Assembly (NCBI GenBank): GCA_964398055.1
Contig: CAYNLK010000002.1
Location: 186,001 to 250,000, forward strand
DNA length: 64,000 nucleotides
Source of the DNA: CAYNLK01 sp964398055
GTDB taxonomy: Bacteria; Chloroflexota; Anaerolineae; 4572-78; J111
Direction of reading: 5' to 3'
The notes beneath the pieces were generated by a model that saw only the letters and a list, made by a program, of their open reading frames with translations, searched no databases and was not told the origin of the DNA. This document shows, piece after piece, positions 7,931 to 16,664 of the stretch (its first letter is position 1; each line of letters begins with the position of its first letter). Position numbers and translations under genes: made by a program.

Positions 7931-9346
7931 ATGCCCAATGCTAACGACGCCGTTCCAGAACGCTCCGCCTGGCTTGTGAATCAACCCTGGTTGGCGGCCC
8001 TCCTGTCGGTCGCGATGCCCGGCCTGGGTCAGTTCCTGGCCGGGGCCTGGCCACGCGGCTTATCCATTTTTGCCTCGATTATTGGCTCAATTGGGATCAT
8101 TCAGTGGCAGGAATTGCCCGGCCTTTATGTTTTTGTCGCTTTTGTCTGGGTTTGGAACGTTTGGGATGCCTACAGTCTGGCCCGGAAGACCATTCGCTCC
8201 TTTTTACCGCCCCTTTTGGCTATCCTGGTGGTAGTTTATGTGGCCGGTTGGATCATCACCGAGATCGAACCGGCTAAACTGTTCCGGCAGGCCAACCGGG
8301 CGGCGCCTATCGTTCAAGGCTTTCTCAAGCCTGATTTTATCAAGCGGGAGTCGGAAAGTCGCAAAGATCGGGGCCCTTTTGAGATTCCTTGCTCCGACAA
8401 CCCGCCCTCGCTGGTGACCACGCGGCCGGATGGGGCCACCATTACCCTTTCAAAATCATGTGGGGAAGTTGGCGATCAGCTTATGGTGGCCGGCAGTAAC
8501 TTCTGGCCCGAGGTTGACACCGAACTTTGGTGGGCCAACCCTATTGGCCAGGAGCAGCGCCTGACCCGAGAGGGTCAGCAGATTGTGGTTACCACTGATC
8601 AGCAGGGTAATTTTTCTGCCGAGATCACGGTGCCACAGGCCGTTCCCTTGAGCCACATTACAGGTGAGCCGCAACTTCACGGGGTGCAGATCATTCAGAC
8701 CCGCATCATCGGCGGCTGGCAGCTTAGCGCCAATGGACGGCTGGTGTTGGAAAAGATGGCCGAGACTATTGCCATTGCCCTGGCAGCCACAACCTTTGCC
8801 GTTGTTTTTGCCGTTCCGCTTAGCTTCATTGCCGCCCGTAATTTGATGAGCGGCAACCCGGTCACCCTGGTAATTTACTTCATTGTCCGAACCATTCTCA
8901 ACATTGTGCGCTCGATTGAGTCTTTGATCATCGCCATTGTGTTCGTGGTGTGGGTTGGTTTGGGACCGTTTGCCGGGGTGATGGCCTTAACGGTGCATTC
9001 CATTGCCGCGCTGGGTAAGCTCTATTCTGAACAGGTTGAAAGTATTGATTTTGGCCCTATCGAGGCGATCCGGGCCACGGGCGCCAATTGGTGGCAAACG
9101 GTGATCTATGCCGTTCTGCCTCAAGTTTTTATGCCATTTTTGGCTTTCACCATCTACCGGTGGGATATTAACGTGCGGATGTCGACCATTTTGGGGTTTG
9201 TGGGCGGCGGCGGCATTGGTTTTTTGATTGTGCAATGGCAGCGTTTGGGCGCCTGGAAACCCATTGGAGCCGCCTTCTGGGCCATTATGCTGATTGTAGC
9301 TTTGCTCGATTACGTGAGTGCCAAGGCGCGCGAACGACTGGCCTGA
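7931..9346 (+). CDS. phnE: PhnE-type ABC permease with N-terminal TM2-like helices and extracytoplasmic insert
   Basis: A 471-residue inner-membrane permease, much longer than usual PhnE (~260-280). Residues ~15-85 are extra hydrophobic helices resembling TM2/DUF5683 proteins (MPGLGQFLAGAWPRGL). After the next helix (~98-112) comes an extracytoplasmic stretch of ~125 residues (~145-270), rich in beta-type sequence, with two Cys (PCSDNP, KSCGEVGD), resembling an Ig-like or carbohydrate-binding fold. The canonical permease core follows: ETIAIALAATTFAVVFAVPL, GLGPFAGVMAL, the EAA loop EAIRATGANWWQTVIYAVLP and the VGGGGIG motif. AGGA 9 bases before ATG. The insert has no function I can name. Confidence 0.88.
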   Translation: MPNANDAVPERSAWLVNQPWLAALLSVAMPGLGQFLAGAWPRGLSIFASIIGSIGIIQWQELPGLYVFVAFVWVWNVWDAYSLARKTIRSFLPPLLAILVVVYVAGWIITEIEPAKLFRQANRAAPIVQGFLKPDFIKRESESRKDRGPFEIPCSDNPPSLVTTRPDGATITLSKSCGEVGDQLMVAGSNFWPEVDTELWWANPIGQEQRLTREGQQIVVTTDQQGNFSAEITVPQAVPLSHITGEPQLHGVQIIQTRIIGGWQLSANGRLVLEKMAETIAIALAATTFAVVFAVPLSFIAARNLMSGNPVTLVIYFIVRTILNIVRSIESLIIAIVFVVWVGLGPFAGVMALTVHSIAALGKLYSEQVESIDFGPIEAIRATGANWWQTVIYAVLPQVFMPFLAFTIYRWDINVRMSTILGFVGGGGIGFLIVQWQRLGAWKPIGAAFWAIMLIVALLDYVSAKARERLA

Positions 9347-9354
9347 GGTAAAGG

Positions 9355-10506
9355 ATGAGTAAAGAAAAGTATACATTACCCGCTTTGCGCTATGGCCGAA
9401 ATGCCTTAATCGCGGTGGTTATTGTGATCTCCTACGTCTACAGTTTGAGTGTTACGGGGATCGACTTGCCCCGGCTGATCACCGATTTTCCTAAAGCCGT
9501 CCCCATAATCCAGGATTTTCTCACACCCGATCTGGTTACTCGAGGTAGGCAGGTTGAAAGCTATGTGATTAACTACCCGGTACCATGCGGTTCCGGTGAA
9601 GTGTTAACTCCGCCGGCAAGCGGACCGCGGCTGGCGGCAAACCCACCGTGTAGCGATCCCAGAGCCATCATCCAGGTTGAGGGTTTTGACTTTAGGCCCA
9701 ATACTGGCGTGCAACTGCGCTGGTTGCTACCGGATGACCGCCGCCTGCGCAGTGCCCAGGCCACTACCGACGCGGCCGGGCATTTCTCCGTAGAGGTGGA
9801 GGTGCGGCCTATTGTTGAGGCTAAAGAGGGCCAGATTAGCCGCCTGGAAGCTGAACTGACCTGGACCGACGCGGGACTGCATCCCTCGCAGGCGTTAGTG
9901 CTCACCTTTCAATTGATGATCCAGACGGTGTTTATGGCTTTGATGGCCACCACTTTTGCCTGTGTTGTGGCTGTGCCGGTCAGTTTTTTGGGCGCCCGCA
10001 ATATCATGGGTAAAGGACCGATTGGCACCACCATCTACTACGTTGCCCGGACCATCTTTAACCTGTTACGTTCAATTGAGGCGTTGGTTATGGCCGTGAT
10101 GTTTGCCATCTGGCTGGGCTTTGGTCCCTTTGCCGGAGTGATGGCGATGACGGTGGTTACCGTGGCTTCTCTTAGCAAGTTATTCTCAGAGGCTATCGAG
10201 AGCATCGAGGCGGGGCCGCTCGAGGCCGCTACCGCAGCCGGGGCTAATCGGCTGCAAACTATCTTCTATGCCGTCTTTCCCCAAATCATTCCACCTTTCA
10301 TCGCCTTTGCCATTTATCACTGGGATATCAACGTGCGTATTTCCACGATCATCGGCTTTGTCGGCGGCGGTGGGATCGGGTTACAACTCCAAACCTGGAT
10401 TAATCAACTAGCCTATAACAAGGCCGGTACCGCGGTTTGGGCTATTGTTATTGTCGTGACTATTCTGGATAACATCAGTTCACAAATTCGTAAACGATTG
10501 GTATAA
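9355..10506 (+). CDS. phnE: PhnE-type ABC permease with extracytoplasmic insert
   Basis: 383 residues, the second permease subunit of the PhnC system, eight bases after the first. One helix at ~15-33, then an extracytoplasmic domain (~70-180) containing PCGSGE and PPCSDPRAIIQVEGFDF, the same kind of insert as in the upstream permease but divergent. The permease core begins at about residue 185 (FQLMIQTVFMALMATTFACV), with GFGPFAGVMAM, an EAA loop (EAATAAGANRLQTIFYAVFP) and VGGGGIG. The two permeases probably form a heterodimer over PhnC. It lacks the N-terminal TM2-like helices of its partner. Confidence 0.88.
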   Translation: MSKEKYTLPALRYGRNALIAVVIVISYVYSLSVTGIDLPRLITDFPKAVPIIQDFLTPDLVTRGRQVESYVINYPVPCGSGEVLTPPASGPRLAANPPCSDPRAIIQVEGFDFRPNTGVQLRWLLPDDRRLRSAQATTDAAGHFSVEVEVRPIVEAKEGQISRLEAELTWTDAGLHPSQALVLTFQLMIQTVFMALMATTFACVVAVPVSFLGARNIMGKGPIGTTIYYVARTIFNLLRSIEALVMAVMFAIWLGFGPFAGVMAMTVVTVASLSKLFSEAIESIEAGPLEAATAAGANRLQTIFYAVFPQIIPPFIAFAIYHWDINVRISTIIGFVGGGGIGLQLQTWINQLAYNKAGTAVWAIVIVVTILDNISSQIRKRLV

Positions 10507-10539
10507 ATTGTCGAGATTATAAAAAATTGGAAAAATTGT

Positions 10540-10545
10540 TATAAT
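10540..10545 (+). promoter_or_regulatory. Possible -10 box before the nucleoside ABC ATPase gene
   Basis: TATAAT in an AT-rich 75-bp gap between phnE and the next ATPase gene. No good -35 hexamer at 16-18 bp upstream, so an internal promoter is possible but weakly supported. Confidence 0.35.
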
Positions 10546-10582
10546 AACGCCTAAATTTTAGCCAAGCGGAAAGGTCGGTTCA

Positions 10583-12157
10583 ATGCCCCCAGTCTTAGAG
10601 CTTAAAGGGATTACCAAGCAGTTCCCCGGCGTGTTAGCCAACGATAATATCAACCTGACTCTGGAAAAGGGTGAGATCCATGCCTTGCTGGGTGAAAATG
10701 GGGCGGGTAAGACCACTTTGGTGAACATTCTGTATGGCCTCTACAAACCAACCGGCGGCCAAATCTTTATCAATGGCCGGCAGGTTGAAATTCACGGCCC
10801 CACCGATGCCATCCACCAGGGGATCGGCATGGTCCACCAGCACTTTATGCTGGTGCCGGTGCTGACTGTAACTGAGAACGTGATGTTGGGCGAGGAGTCG
10901 CTCCACGGTGGCCTCTTCCTGGACCGCAAGGTGGTGGCAAATCGCATCCGGGAAATCTCTGAGAAGTATGGCCTGCAGGTCGATCCCAATGCCTATGTTA
11001 AGAATTTGCCGGTTGGAATTCAACAGCGGGTTGAGATCATCAAAGTGCTGTACCGGGATGCCAACATTCTCATCCTCGATGAGCCAACAGCGGTGTTGAC
11101 TCCGCAGGAGGTTGAAGAACTTTTCAAGATTATCAAGTCGTTGGTGGCCCAGGGCGTCTCGCTGATCTTTATTACCCACAAATTAAAAGAGGTTTTGGCG
11201 GTGGCTGACCGCATCACCGTTCTCCGGCGGGGCAGAACTGTCGGCACCACCATCCCGGCCAAAACTAATGAGCAGGCCCTGGCGGATATGATGGTCGGCC
11301 GGGCAGTTGAACTGAAGGTAAAGAAGAAACCGGCCCATCCCCAGTCACCGATGCTGGTGGTGGAGAAGTTGTGTATCAGCGACGAACGGCAAGGGATCGC
11401 GGTTGATAATGTGTCTTTTGAGGTCAGGGCGGGCGAGGTGTTGGGCATTGCCGGGGTTCAGGGGAATGGGCAGACCCAATTGGTTGAGGCGCTGACCGGC
11501 CTGCGGAAAATTGATAGCGGTACTGTAAAAATTAACGGTCAGGATGCGACCAACGCCAGCCCGCGCCAGATCACCGAGCTGGGGGTGGCCCACGTACCGG
11601 AAGACCGGCAGCGGGATGGGCTGGTTTTAGCCTATCCACTCACCGCTAATATTGTTCTCAATACGTATTATCGCCAACCGTTCGCCAGCAATGGGGTGAT
11701 CAACCGGGAAGAGGTGCGTAAGATCACCCAGCGAGTGGTGGAAGAGTTCGACGTGCGGACGCCAGGTATCGATGTGCCGGTGGCCACTCTCTCGGGCGGC
11801 AATCAACAGAAGGTGATTGTGGGTCGTGAGTTCTCGCGGCCGATCAAGTTGCTGATCGCCGCCCAGCCAACCCGGGGCCTCGACGTTGGCTCCATCGAAT
11901 ATATTCATCACCGGATCATCGAAAAACGGGATGAAGGCGCCGCCGTGTTGCTCGTCTCTACTGAGTTAGACGAAATTCGGGCCCTCAGCGACCGGATCGC
12001 GGTGATGTTTGCCGGCAAAATCGTCGATATTCTCCCGGCCAAGCAGGTTACTAAAGAGCAGTTGGGCTTGATGATGGCCGGCTATCACCCTGCTGATTTG
12101 CCCGCCGAAATGGTTGTTGAGGAAGAGGCCGAAGTCGACGTGGAAGCGGTGATGTAG
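10583..12157 (+). CDS. Nucleoside-type ABC transporter, double ATP-binding protein (BMP/NupO/YufO family)
   Basis: A 524-residue protein with two ABC domains in tandem, partner of the two permeases at 15364-18050. First domain: Walker A GENGAGKTT, degenerate signature LPVGIQQRVEI, Walker B ILILDEPTAVLTPQE. Second domain: degenerate Walker A GVQGNGQTQL, good signature LSGGNQQKVIVGRE. This pattern is normal for the sugar/nucleoside class that works with BMP-type lipoproteins. In related operons the BMP gene directly precedes this ATPase; here the BMP domain is found in the fusion protein 3.5 kb upstream. AAAGG 8 bases before ATG. The acidic C-terminal tail (EEEAEVDVEAV) is of unknown use. Confidence 0.9.
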   Translation: MPPVLELKGITKQFPGVLANDNINLTLEKGEIHALLGENGAGKTTLVNILYGLYKPTGGQIFINGRQVEIHGPTDAIHQGIGMVHQHFMLVPVLTVTENVMLGEESLHGGLFLDRKVVANRIREISEKYGLQVDPNAYVKNLPVGIQQRVEIIKVLYRDANILILDEPTAVLTPQEVEELFKIIKSLVAQGVSLIFITHKLKEVLAVADRITVLRRGRTVGTTIPAKTNEQALADMMVGRAVELKVKKKPAHPQSPMLVVEKLCISDERQGIAVDNVSFEVRAGEVLGIAGVQGNGQTQLVEALTGLRKIDSGTVKINGQDATNASPRQITELGVAHVPEDRQRDGLVLAYPLTANIVLNTYYRQPFASNGVINREEVRKITQRVVEEFDVRTPGIDVPVATLSGGNQQKVIVGREFSRPIKLLIAAQPTRGLDVGSIEYIHHRIIEKRDEGAAVLLVSTELDEIRALSDRIAVMFAGKIVDILPAKQVTKEQLGLMMAGYHPADLPAEMVVEEEAEVDVEAVM

Positions 12158-12220
12158 AAAAAATAGCAAAATACTATTTGCCATTTGCTATTTGTATTCT
12201 CTCATTCTTGTGGAGGTTGG

Positions 12221-13168
12221 GTGAACCAATTACCCTCAAGACGAACGGTTCTATTTGACCACGACGGCGGTGTGGATGATTTGATCTCGCTCATGATGTT
12301 GCTGGCGATGCCTCACCTCGACCTGGCCGGGGTAGTTGTAACGCCCGCCGACTGTTTTTTGCGGCCGGCTGTATCGGCCACCCAGAAGATTCTACGTTTT
12401 TTTGGCCGCTCAGAGATTGAATTGAGTGAGGGCGCGCTCCACGGGGTCAATCCATTTCCACGAACCTGGCGAGCTCAGACCTACGCCATTGACGCTTTAC
12501 CCATTCTAAATGACTCGGCTGGCGCCCTGACGCCGCCGGTAGCCGAGCCGGGGCATCAATTTTTGGCTCGTAAACTTCGGCAAGCCGCTGCCCCCCTGAC
12601 AATCCTGGTGACCGGCCCGGTGACTAATCTGGCCGCGGCCCTGATTGCTGAACCTGAACTGACGGCCAAAATTGAGGAACTGGTCTGGATGGGTGGGGCG
12701 CTCAACGTGCCGGGCAATGTGCGCGATTACGAGCACAATGGTCGGGCCGAATGGAATGCCTACTGGGACCCGCCGGCGACTTATAATTTGTGGCAATCAC
12801 AGGCGCCTATCACTCTATTTCCATTGGATGCCACCAACCAGGTGCCGGTAACGTTGGAGTTCCTGCATCGCCTGGCCAGGCAGCGCCGCTATCCGCTGTC
12901 GGATCTGGCCGGCCAATGCTGGGCGCTGACGGTGGGCACGATGCCGGGTTACGATTATCTGTACCACATGTGGGACACCCTGACCACCGGCTATCTGGGC
13001 GCGCCGCACTGCATCACTTTCCGCCAGGTGCAGACCCAGGTGATTCCGTCTGGTCCCAGCGCCGGGCAGACGGTGCCGGTCACGAGCGGCGGCCGGCCGG
13101 TCAAAGTGGCCGAGACGGTCAAAGTGGAACAGTTTTTGGATTACTTTTTGGAACTATTGCGGTATTGA
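12221..13168 (+). CDS. Inosine-uridine preferring nucleoside hydrolase family protein
   Basis: Hydrolyses the N-glycosidic bond of ribonucleosides to ribose and base. The Ca-binding DxDxxxDD motif is present as DHDGGVDD at the N-terminus, with GPVTNLA and VWMGGALNVPGN further on and a C-terminal catalytic-type EWNAYWDPPA segment. GTG 12221 is preferred over the upstream ATG (12 codons earlier) because GGAGG lies 4 bases upstream and homology starts at once. 315 residues, normal length. Its place between nucleoside transporter genes implies that imported nucleosides are cleaved for salvage. Confidence 0.9.
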   Translation: MNQLPSRRTVLFDHDGGVDDLISLMMLLAMPHLDLAGVVVTPADCFLRPAVSATQKILRFFGRSEIELSEGALHGVNPFPRTWRAQTYAIDALPILNDSAGALTPPVAEPGHQFLARKLRQAAAPLTILVTGPVTNLAAALIAEPELTAKIEELVWMGGALNVPGNVRDYEHNGRAEWNAYWDPPATYNLWQSQAPITLFPLDATNQVPVTLEFLHRLARQRRYPLSDLAGQCWALTVGTMPGYDYLYHMWDTLTTGYLGAPHCITFRQVQTQVIPSGPSAGQTVPVTSGGRPVKVAETVKVEQFLDYFLELLRY

Positions 13169-13214
13169 GTTAGATCAAACCAGGTTGCTGGCTAATTTCC
13201 TGGCAGGGATGGTA

Positions 13215-13697
13215 ATGATAGAAAAGCAAGAGCTAGTTCAAGGGCTCCGACACATTTTGCCCGGTATCCTTCACCATACGCCGGTAATGCTGGCCTATCT
13301 GTACGGCTCGGCGGCTGCGGATCAGGCCCTGCCAGGTAGCGATGTTGATATTGCGCTTGTCTTATGCTGCTCCGCCGACAGTACGGAGCTATCACCGCCC
13401 CAGCGCATAGCGTTGGAATTTGCGATTGAGGGGGCTTTGGAGCAGCACGGGATTGTCAAGCCGGATGTACGGGTGATTGATGATTTGCCGCTGACTTTGA
13501 GGGGCGAGGTTGCTATCAGCGGGGTAAGGCTCTACGCCCGGGATGAAGTAGCTCGGGTTGAGTTTGAAACGCGCACCTGGAAGGAATATCTGGATTTTGA
13601 GCCGGTGGCCCGCATGATGCGGCAAGCTTTTTTTGATCATGTGCGCCAGCATGGTCTCTTAAATAAGAGGAAAACCGAGCATGGTCAATCCAGCTAA
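13215..13697 (+). CDS. mntA: MNT-type nucleotidyltransferase, likely MntA antitoxin
   Basis: Minimal nucleotidyltransferase fold with the GSX10DXD motif (YLYGSAAADQALPGSDVDIA). In characterised MntA/HepT pairs this enzyme AMPylates the HEPN toxin to silence it. Start ATG 13215 has AGGG six bases upstream; the frame stays open to 13185. 160 residues. Its 3' end overlaps the HEPN gene by 17 bases, which implies translational coupling. It sits within a nucleoside transport operon rather than in a defence island. Confidence 0.88.
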   Translation: MIEKQELVQGLRHILPGILHHTPVMLAYLYGSAAADQALPGSDVDIALVLCCSADSTELSPPQRIALEFAIEGALEQHGIVKPDVRVIDDLPLTLRGEVAISGVRLYARDEVARVEFETRTWKEYLDFEPVARMMRQAFFDHVRQHGLLNKRKTEHGQSS

Positions 13698-14118
13698 GAT
13701 ACACGGCTTGAGCCAGACTCTACGCGAATATCTAACCCACTTGCAGGATTTGGCTGCTTTAGGTCGGCAGACTGTTTTGGACGATCCATACAAACGTGGC
13801 GCGGCCAGGTATTATCTTCAAGTAGCGATTGAATGTTGTCTTGATATTGGCAATCACGTGATTGCCTCAGAGCAATTCTCCCCGCCAACCACTCATCGGG
13901 AAACCTTCCAGATATTGGGTGAAGCCGGCTTGATCCCGGCTGATTTTGTCCCGACGTTGCAGCAGATGGCCTCGATGCGCAACCGGTTAGTGCATCTATA
14001 TTCAGAAATAGATGATGACATTGTCTTTGCCGCTCTGCTGACAGCGCCGGCTGACTGTGAACGGTTTATTCAGTTGATTCTTGACTATATGCAAACCCAT
14101 GATCAAGCTGAGTTGTGA
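13681..14118 (+). CDS. hepT: HEPN-domain ribonuclease toxin, HepT/DUF86-like
   Basis: 145-residue all-helical HEPN protein. The RX4HXY motif (RNRLVHLY, ~residues 100-107) is the known ribonuclease active site, and its Tyr is the known AMPylation target of MntA. Overlaps the MNT gene upstream by 17 bases. All key residues are intact, so it is predicted to be an active toxin kept off by its partner. Confidence 0.88.
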   Translation: MVNPAKIHGLSQTLREYLTHLQDLAALGRQTVLDDPYKRGAARYYLQVAIECCLDIGNHVIASEQFSPPTTHRETFQILGEAGLIPADFVPTLQQMASMRNRLVHLYSEIDDDIVFAALLTAPADCERFIQLILDYMQTHDQAEL

Positions 14119-14136
14119 GAATCTTACAGGGTGAAT

Positions 14137-15336
14137 ATGTCTAACCAATTTACTCCTCAAGAACGGGTCTCTGCGGCCATAGAACATCGAACCACGGACC
14201 GGATTCCCTGTGACTTTCTGGCGACTGCCGAAGTGTGGGATTTGATGGTGGCCCATTTCCAGCCCGATACAACCGGCCTGGCCAATATGTTTTGGCTTCA
14301 GCCCGAACGTGAAGCTATTTTGCGCATGTTCGACATCGATTGCCGCTTGTTTTCCTACGATATGTTCTGCCGCCCCCCAGAAGAAGTGCTCAAGCCGGCG
14401 GCTCGCGTTGATTGGTGGAGCACCCTCATCCGCTCCACCCCCAACCGGATGTGGCGCCAGATTACGCCCGACGGTCGCCTGTACGATATTTGGGGTGTGC
14501 CGTATCAGCTTGAGGAGCATGCTTTTGGTCAATATGAGGGTTATGCTTATTGGCTGTTTGGCAATGCTGCCTCGGTCAGCGAGCTAAAAAACCATCGCTG
14601 GCCCACCCCCGACTGGTGGGATTTTACCGAACTGCCGGCCATGATCGATCGCTTGCAGCAGGACGGGCCGTACCATGTCCGCTTTCGGTTAGGCTCTTTC
14701 TTTGAACAGGCCTGGGCGATGCGCGGCCTGGAGCAATTTATGCTCGACCTGGCGACCGATCCGGCAATTCCGGAATATCTTATGGATCGCATTTTAGAAA
14801 TTCACCTGGAAAACCTGAAGACGGTCCTGACCCTGGCCGGCGACAGGTTGGATATGGTCTATACCTACGACGACGTTGCCACCCAGAACTCCCTGTTGAT
14901 TTCCCCAAAAACCTGGCGCAAGTTGATTAAGCCTCGCCATCAAAAAATTCTGGAGCTGATCCACAGCTACGGCAAGCCGGCGATGTATCATTGTGATGGC
15001 GCCGTCGCGCCCCTGATCCCCGAGTTGATTGAGATGGGGGTCAATGTGCTCAATCCGGTTCAGCCGGATGCCAAAGGGATGGACCCGGCTACTTTAAAAG
15101 CCGCCTATGGCGACAAACTGACCTTCCACGGCGGCATCGACATTATCAAAACCCTGCCGCGCGGCACGGTTGCCCAGGTGCAGCAAGAAGTTCGGGCCAG
15201 GGTTGAGTTATTGGGGCAGGGCGGCGGCTACATTATGTGCAGTTCGCACCACCTTCAGCCTGATACCCCGCTCGAGAATGTCTTGGCCATGTACGACCCA
15301 GCCCTGCGTGAGCCGGGGGATTCAGCGGCGGGGTAA
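14137..15336 (+). CDS. Uroporphyrinogen decarboxylase (UroD/MtaA) family protein
   Basis: 399 residues with the UroD-like TIM-barrel pattern: an RTPDRIP-like N-terminus (RTTDRIPCDF), a YHCDGAVAPLIPELIEMG segment and HGGID near the C-terminus. Proteins of this sort are usually not heme enzymes but relate to the MtaA/CmuA cobalamin-dependent methyltransferase group or to uncharacterised catabolic UroD-like proteins. ATG 14137 is used (AGGG five bases upstream); GTG 14131 is the alternative. It is placed between the nucleoside hydrolase/TA genes and the nucleoside permeases, so a catabolic role is more likely than tetrapyrrole synthesis. Substrate unknown. Confidence 0.82.
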   Translation: MSNQFTPQERVSAAIEHRTTDRIPCDFLATAEVWDLMVAHFQPDTTGLANMFWLQPEREAILRMFDIDCRLFSYDMFCRPPEEVLKPAARVDWWSTLIRSTPNRMWRQITPDGRLYDIWGVPYQLEEHAFGQYEGYAYWLFGNAASVSELKNHRWPTPDWWDFTELPAMIDRLQQDGPYHVRFRLGSFFEQAWAMRGLEQFMLDLATDPAIPEYLMDRILEIHLENLKTVLTLAGDRLDMVYTYDDVATQNSLLISPKTWRKLIKPRHQKILELIHSYGKPAMYHCDGAVAPLIPELIEMGVNVLNPVQPDAKGMDPATLKAAYGDKLTFHGGIDIIKTLPRGTVAQVQQEVRARVELLGQGGGYIMCSSHHLQPDTPLENVLAMYDPALREPGDSAAG

Positions 15337-15363
15337 TCAATTCAGTCACAGGAAGGTAAAGAT

Positions 15364-16557
15364 ATGGAAGCAACTACCAGCGTGACCTCAACTCCGCCGG
15401 GCCACCAGCAGTCACCGGTTGGCGCGGTTGTCCGGCGTATCTTTGATACCATTTTAGTCCCGTTCCTGGCGGTTTTCACTGCCCTGGTAATTGGCGGGGT
15501 CATCATTGTTGTAACCGACGCCAATGTCTGGGCTGCTTTTCGACAGGGCGGCTTTACGGCCGGTTTGGCTACCGTTTGGCGAAGCGTGACCATGGCGTAT
15601 GGAGCGCTTTTTTCCGGTTCACTGGGCGACGCCGGCGCCATTAGTGAGAGTCTGGTCGCCTCAACCCCCTTCATTTTTGCCGGCCTGGCCGTGGCCTTTG
15701 GTTTTCAGGGCGGCCTTTTCAACATCGGCGCCGAAGGACAGTTGTGGGTAGCCGCGGGGGTGTCGGTGGTGCTTGGCTATAGTTTTCAGCTTCCGGCCGT
15801 CATTCATCTGCCGCTGGCTATCATCGGGGGGTTCTTGGGTGGGGCCATCTATGGGGCCATCCCGGGTTATCTAAAAGCCAAAACCGGCGCCCACGAAGTG
15901 ATCAATACCATAATGATGAATTACATCGCTTTCCGCTTTTTTGACTGGGCCTTTACCGGCCCGCTGCGCCGGCCCGGTGGGGATAGGCCGGTTACCGCCG
16001 AAATCCATCCCAGCGCCTACTTGCCGACCTTTTTTGAAGGGTATCGTATCCACTGGGGTTTTATCCTGGCGTTGGTGGTGGCCTTTATTGCCTGGTGGAT
16101 TTTGTACAAAACTACGCTGGGCTTTGAAATTCGAACGGTCGGGGCCAACCCCAATGCGGCCCGTTATGGCGGGATCAAGATTGCCAAAATTACAGTTTTG
16201 ACGATGGCTATCAGCGGCGGTCTGGCCGGTCTGGCCGGGACCAATGAAGTGCTGGGTGTTAATCACTTTTTGGCCGGCGGTTTCTCGTCCGGTTATGGTT
16301 TCGACGCCATTGCCCTGGCGTTGTTGGGCAAAAGTCATCCCCTGGGCGTGGTGCTGGCCGCGCTGCTCTTTGGAACGCTGCGCAGCGGGGCCACCCGGAT
16401 GCAGTCCATCGCCAGTATTCCCATCGACATAATCTCTATTATCCAGGCGTTGATCATTGTTTTTGTGGCCGCGCCAGGTATTATTCGCTGGATCTATCGC
16501 CTCAAAGCCAAACAAGAGGTGGGTGAGACCATCTTTACCCGTGGTTGGGGCGGATGA
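15364..16557 (+). CDS. Nucleoside-type ABC transporter permease (BMP family, YufP-like)
   Basis: 397-residue multi-spanning membrane protein of the branched-chain amino acid/nucleoside permease superfamily. Diagnostic stretches are FNIGAEGQLWVAAG, GAHEVINTIMMNYIA and NPNAARYGGI, the last two typical of permeases working with BMP lipoproteins. AGGAAGG six bases before ATG. It pairs with the permease at 16665 and with the double ATPase at 10583. Confidence 0.9.
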   Translation: MEATTSVTSTPPGHQQSPVGAVVRRIFDTILVPFLAVFTALVIGGVIIVVTDANVWAAFRQGGFTAGLATVWRSVTMAYGALFSGSLGDAGAISESLVASTPFIFAGLAVAFGFQGGLFNIGAEGQLWVAAGVSVVLGYSFQLPAVIHLPLAIIGGFLGGAIYGAIPGYLKAKTGAHEVINTIMMNYIAFRFFDWAFTGPLRRPGGDRPVTAEIHPSAYLPTFFEGYRIHWGFILALVVAFIAWWILYKTTLGFEIRTVGANPNAARYGGIKIAKITVLTMAISGGLAGLAGTNEVLGVNHFLAGGFSSGYGFDAIALALLGKSHPLGVVLAALLFGTLRSGATRMQSIASIPIDIISIIQALIIVFVAAPGIIRWIYRLKAKQEVGETIFTRGWGG

Positions 16558-16559
16558 GA

Positions 16560-16632
16560 TTCAATGAGCAATGAGCAATGAACAATTATCAATGGTCAAT
16601 CCAACCAGTCAGCTAACCAACTAACCAAATAA
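16560..16632. repeat. Two adjoining short invasive repeats
   Basis: TCAATGAGCAATGAGCAATGAACAATTATCAATGG (same family as 1576-1660) is followed by CCAACCAGTCAGCTAACCAACTAACC (same family as the rsmA insertion and 52763-52809). It separates the two permease genes and carries no reading frame. Confidence 0.65.
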
Positions 16633-16664
16633 AAAGACAGCAGCACAAGCGGGAGTGGATTTTT

